In this document: positions 5,553 to 5,772 of the stretch, piece by piece
How positions within the stretch are numbered: the stretch's first letter is position 1
Layout: each line of letters begins with the position of its first letter
Origin: Methylomicrobium sp.
GTDB taxonomy: Bacteria; Pseudomonadota; Gammaproteobacteria; Methylococcales; Methylomonadaceae
Direction of reading: 5' to 3'
NCBI GenBank assembly: GCA_007135635.1
Contig: SLIO01000495.1
Span: 1 to 5,772, forward strand
Length of the DNA: 5,772 nt
Position numbers and translations under genes: made by a program
Notes under the pieces: model-generated
The model's input: only the letters and a program-made list of their open reading frames with translations
Told to the model about the DNA's origin: nothing
The model's database searches: none

Positions 5553-5699
5553 CCTAGCGAGGATGTCGGCAGCAGGACAGATTTTTGCTCAATGCAAAAT
5601 CTGTATTCACGCCATCCTTAGCGATCGATCTGCCGTCAAGCCCCATGGACGGATTCACGACGCTCCTCGATAGGCATCCCCCACACCGAACTAAATTGA
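5553..5699 (+). repeat. Dispersed structured repeat, copy B
   Basis: Same family and orientation as 211-373, with the shared blocks GATTTTTGCTC (5580-5590), GCAAAATC (5594-5601), TTCACGCCATCC (5606-5617), GGACGGATTCACG (5647-5659) and CCGAA...AATTGA (5686-5699). ACAGATTTT (5577-5585) pairs with AAAATCTGT (5596-5604), and AGGATG (5560-5565) with CATCCT (5613-5618). Three stem pairs differ from copy A on both arms together. It lies just upstream of the cyclic-nucleotide-domain gene, about 80 bp from its start, so it may sit in or near that promoter region. Confidence 0.75.
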
Positions 5700-5772
5700 A
5701 CGATTATTCAGTAAAAAGGGAATAGTTATCCAGAATCATAAGATATACGAAAATAATACACGAAAGATAAAA
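5700..5772. other. Right-edge AT-rich segment
   Basis: I see no gene, hairpin or promoter that I can support here. It may be upstream sequence of the next gene beyond the window. Confidence 0.3.

Noticed and set aside
5621..5634. GG-N10-GC on the minus strand, upstream of the cyclic-nucleotide-domain gene
   Set aside because: Only the invariant bases and a few others match the -24/-12 consensus, and it lies inside repeat copy B. Chance is the simpler explanation.
1..5772. CRISPR array, tRNA, rRNA, transposase or integrase gene
   Set aside because: No regularly spaced direct repeats, no cloverleaf, no rRNA-like stretch and no transposase motifs were seen on either strand.

Overview
The window looks like chromosomal DNA of a Gram-negative gammaproteobacterium of moderate to low GC. 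The evidence is a predicted lipoprotein, a periplasmic-type lytic transglycosylase, a sigma54-dependent activator and a DUF2905 protein. The structured repeats near both ends remind me of dispersed repeats in type I methanotrophs (Methylococcaceae). That assignment is from memory and is tentative.

All six supported genes lie on the minus strand. From right to left (the direction of transcription) they are: a stand-alone cyclic-nucleotide-binding-domain protein (5475-5002), a small two-helix DUF2905 membrane protein (4966-4754), a membrane-anchored lytic transglycosylase with a long polybasic N-terminal tail (4722-3625), and a sigma54-type AAA+ activator whose receiver domain has lost its phosphorylation residues (3510-2164). 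The first three are 31-35 bp apart. The regulator follows after about 114 bp, so the four could form one transcription unit. No enzyme pathway links them. The shared theme is the cell envelope plus ligand-gated or atypical regulation.

An AT-rich gap of 416 bp (1748-2163) follows. It carries two 20-bp palindromes of the same design (TGTNACA-N6-TGTNACA) and extra half-sites, lying between the regulator gene and the next operon. That operon encodes a chymotrypsin-fold serine protease with no signal peptide (1747-746), overlapped by a small predicted lipoprotein (746-462). The lipoprotein's mature part resembles the N-terminal domain of the protease. The pair may act as protease and pro-domain-like partner, but their apparent cell locations do not match.

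The gene block is bracketed by two same-orientation copies of a roughly 150-165 bp structured repeat (211-373 and 5553-5699). Their main hairpin differs in sequence by paired changes that keep the stem. The left 200 bp holds a strong hairpin (84-129) but no gene I can support. The right 70 bp shows nothing recognisable.
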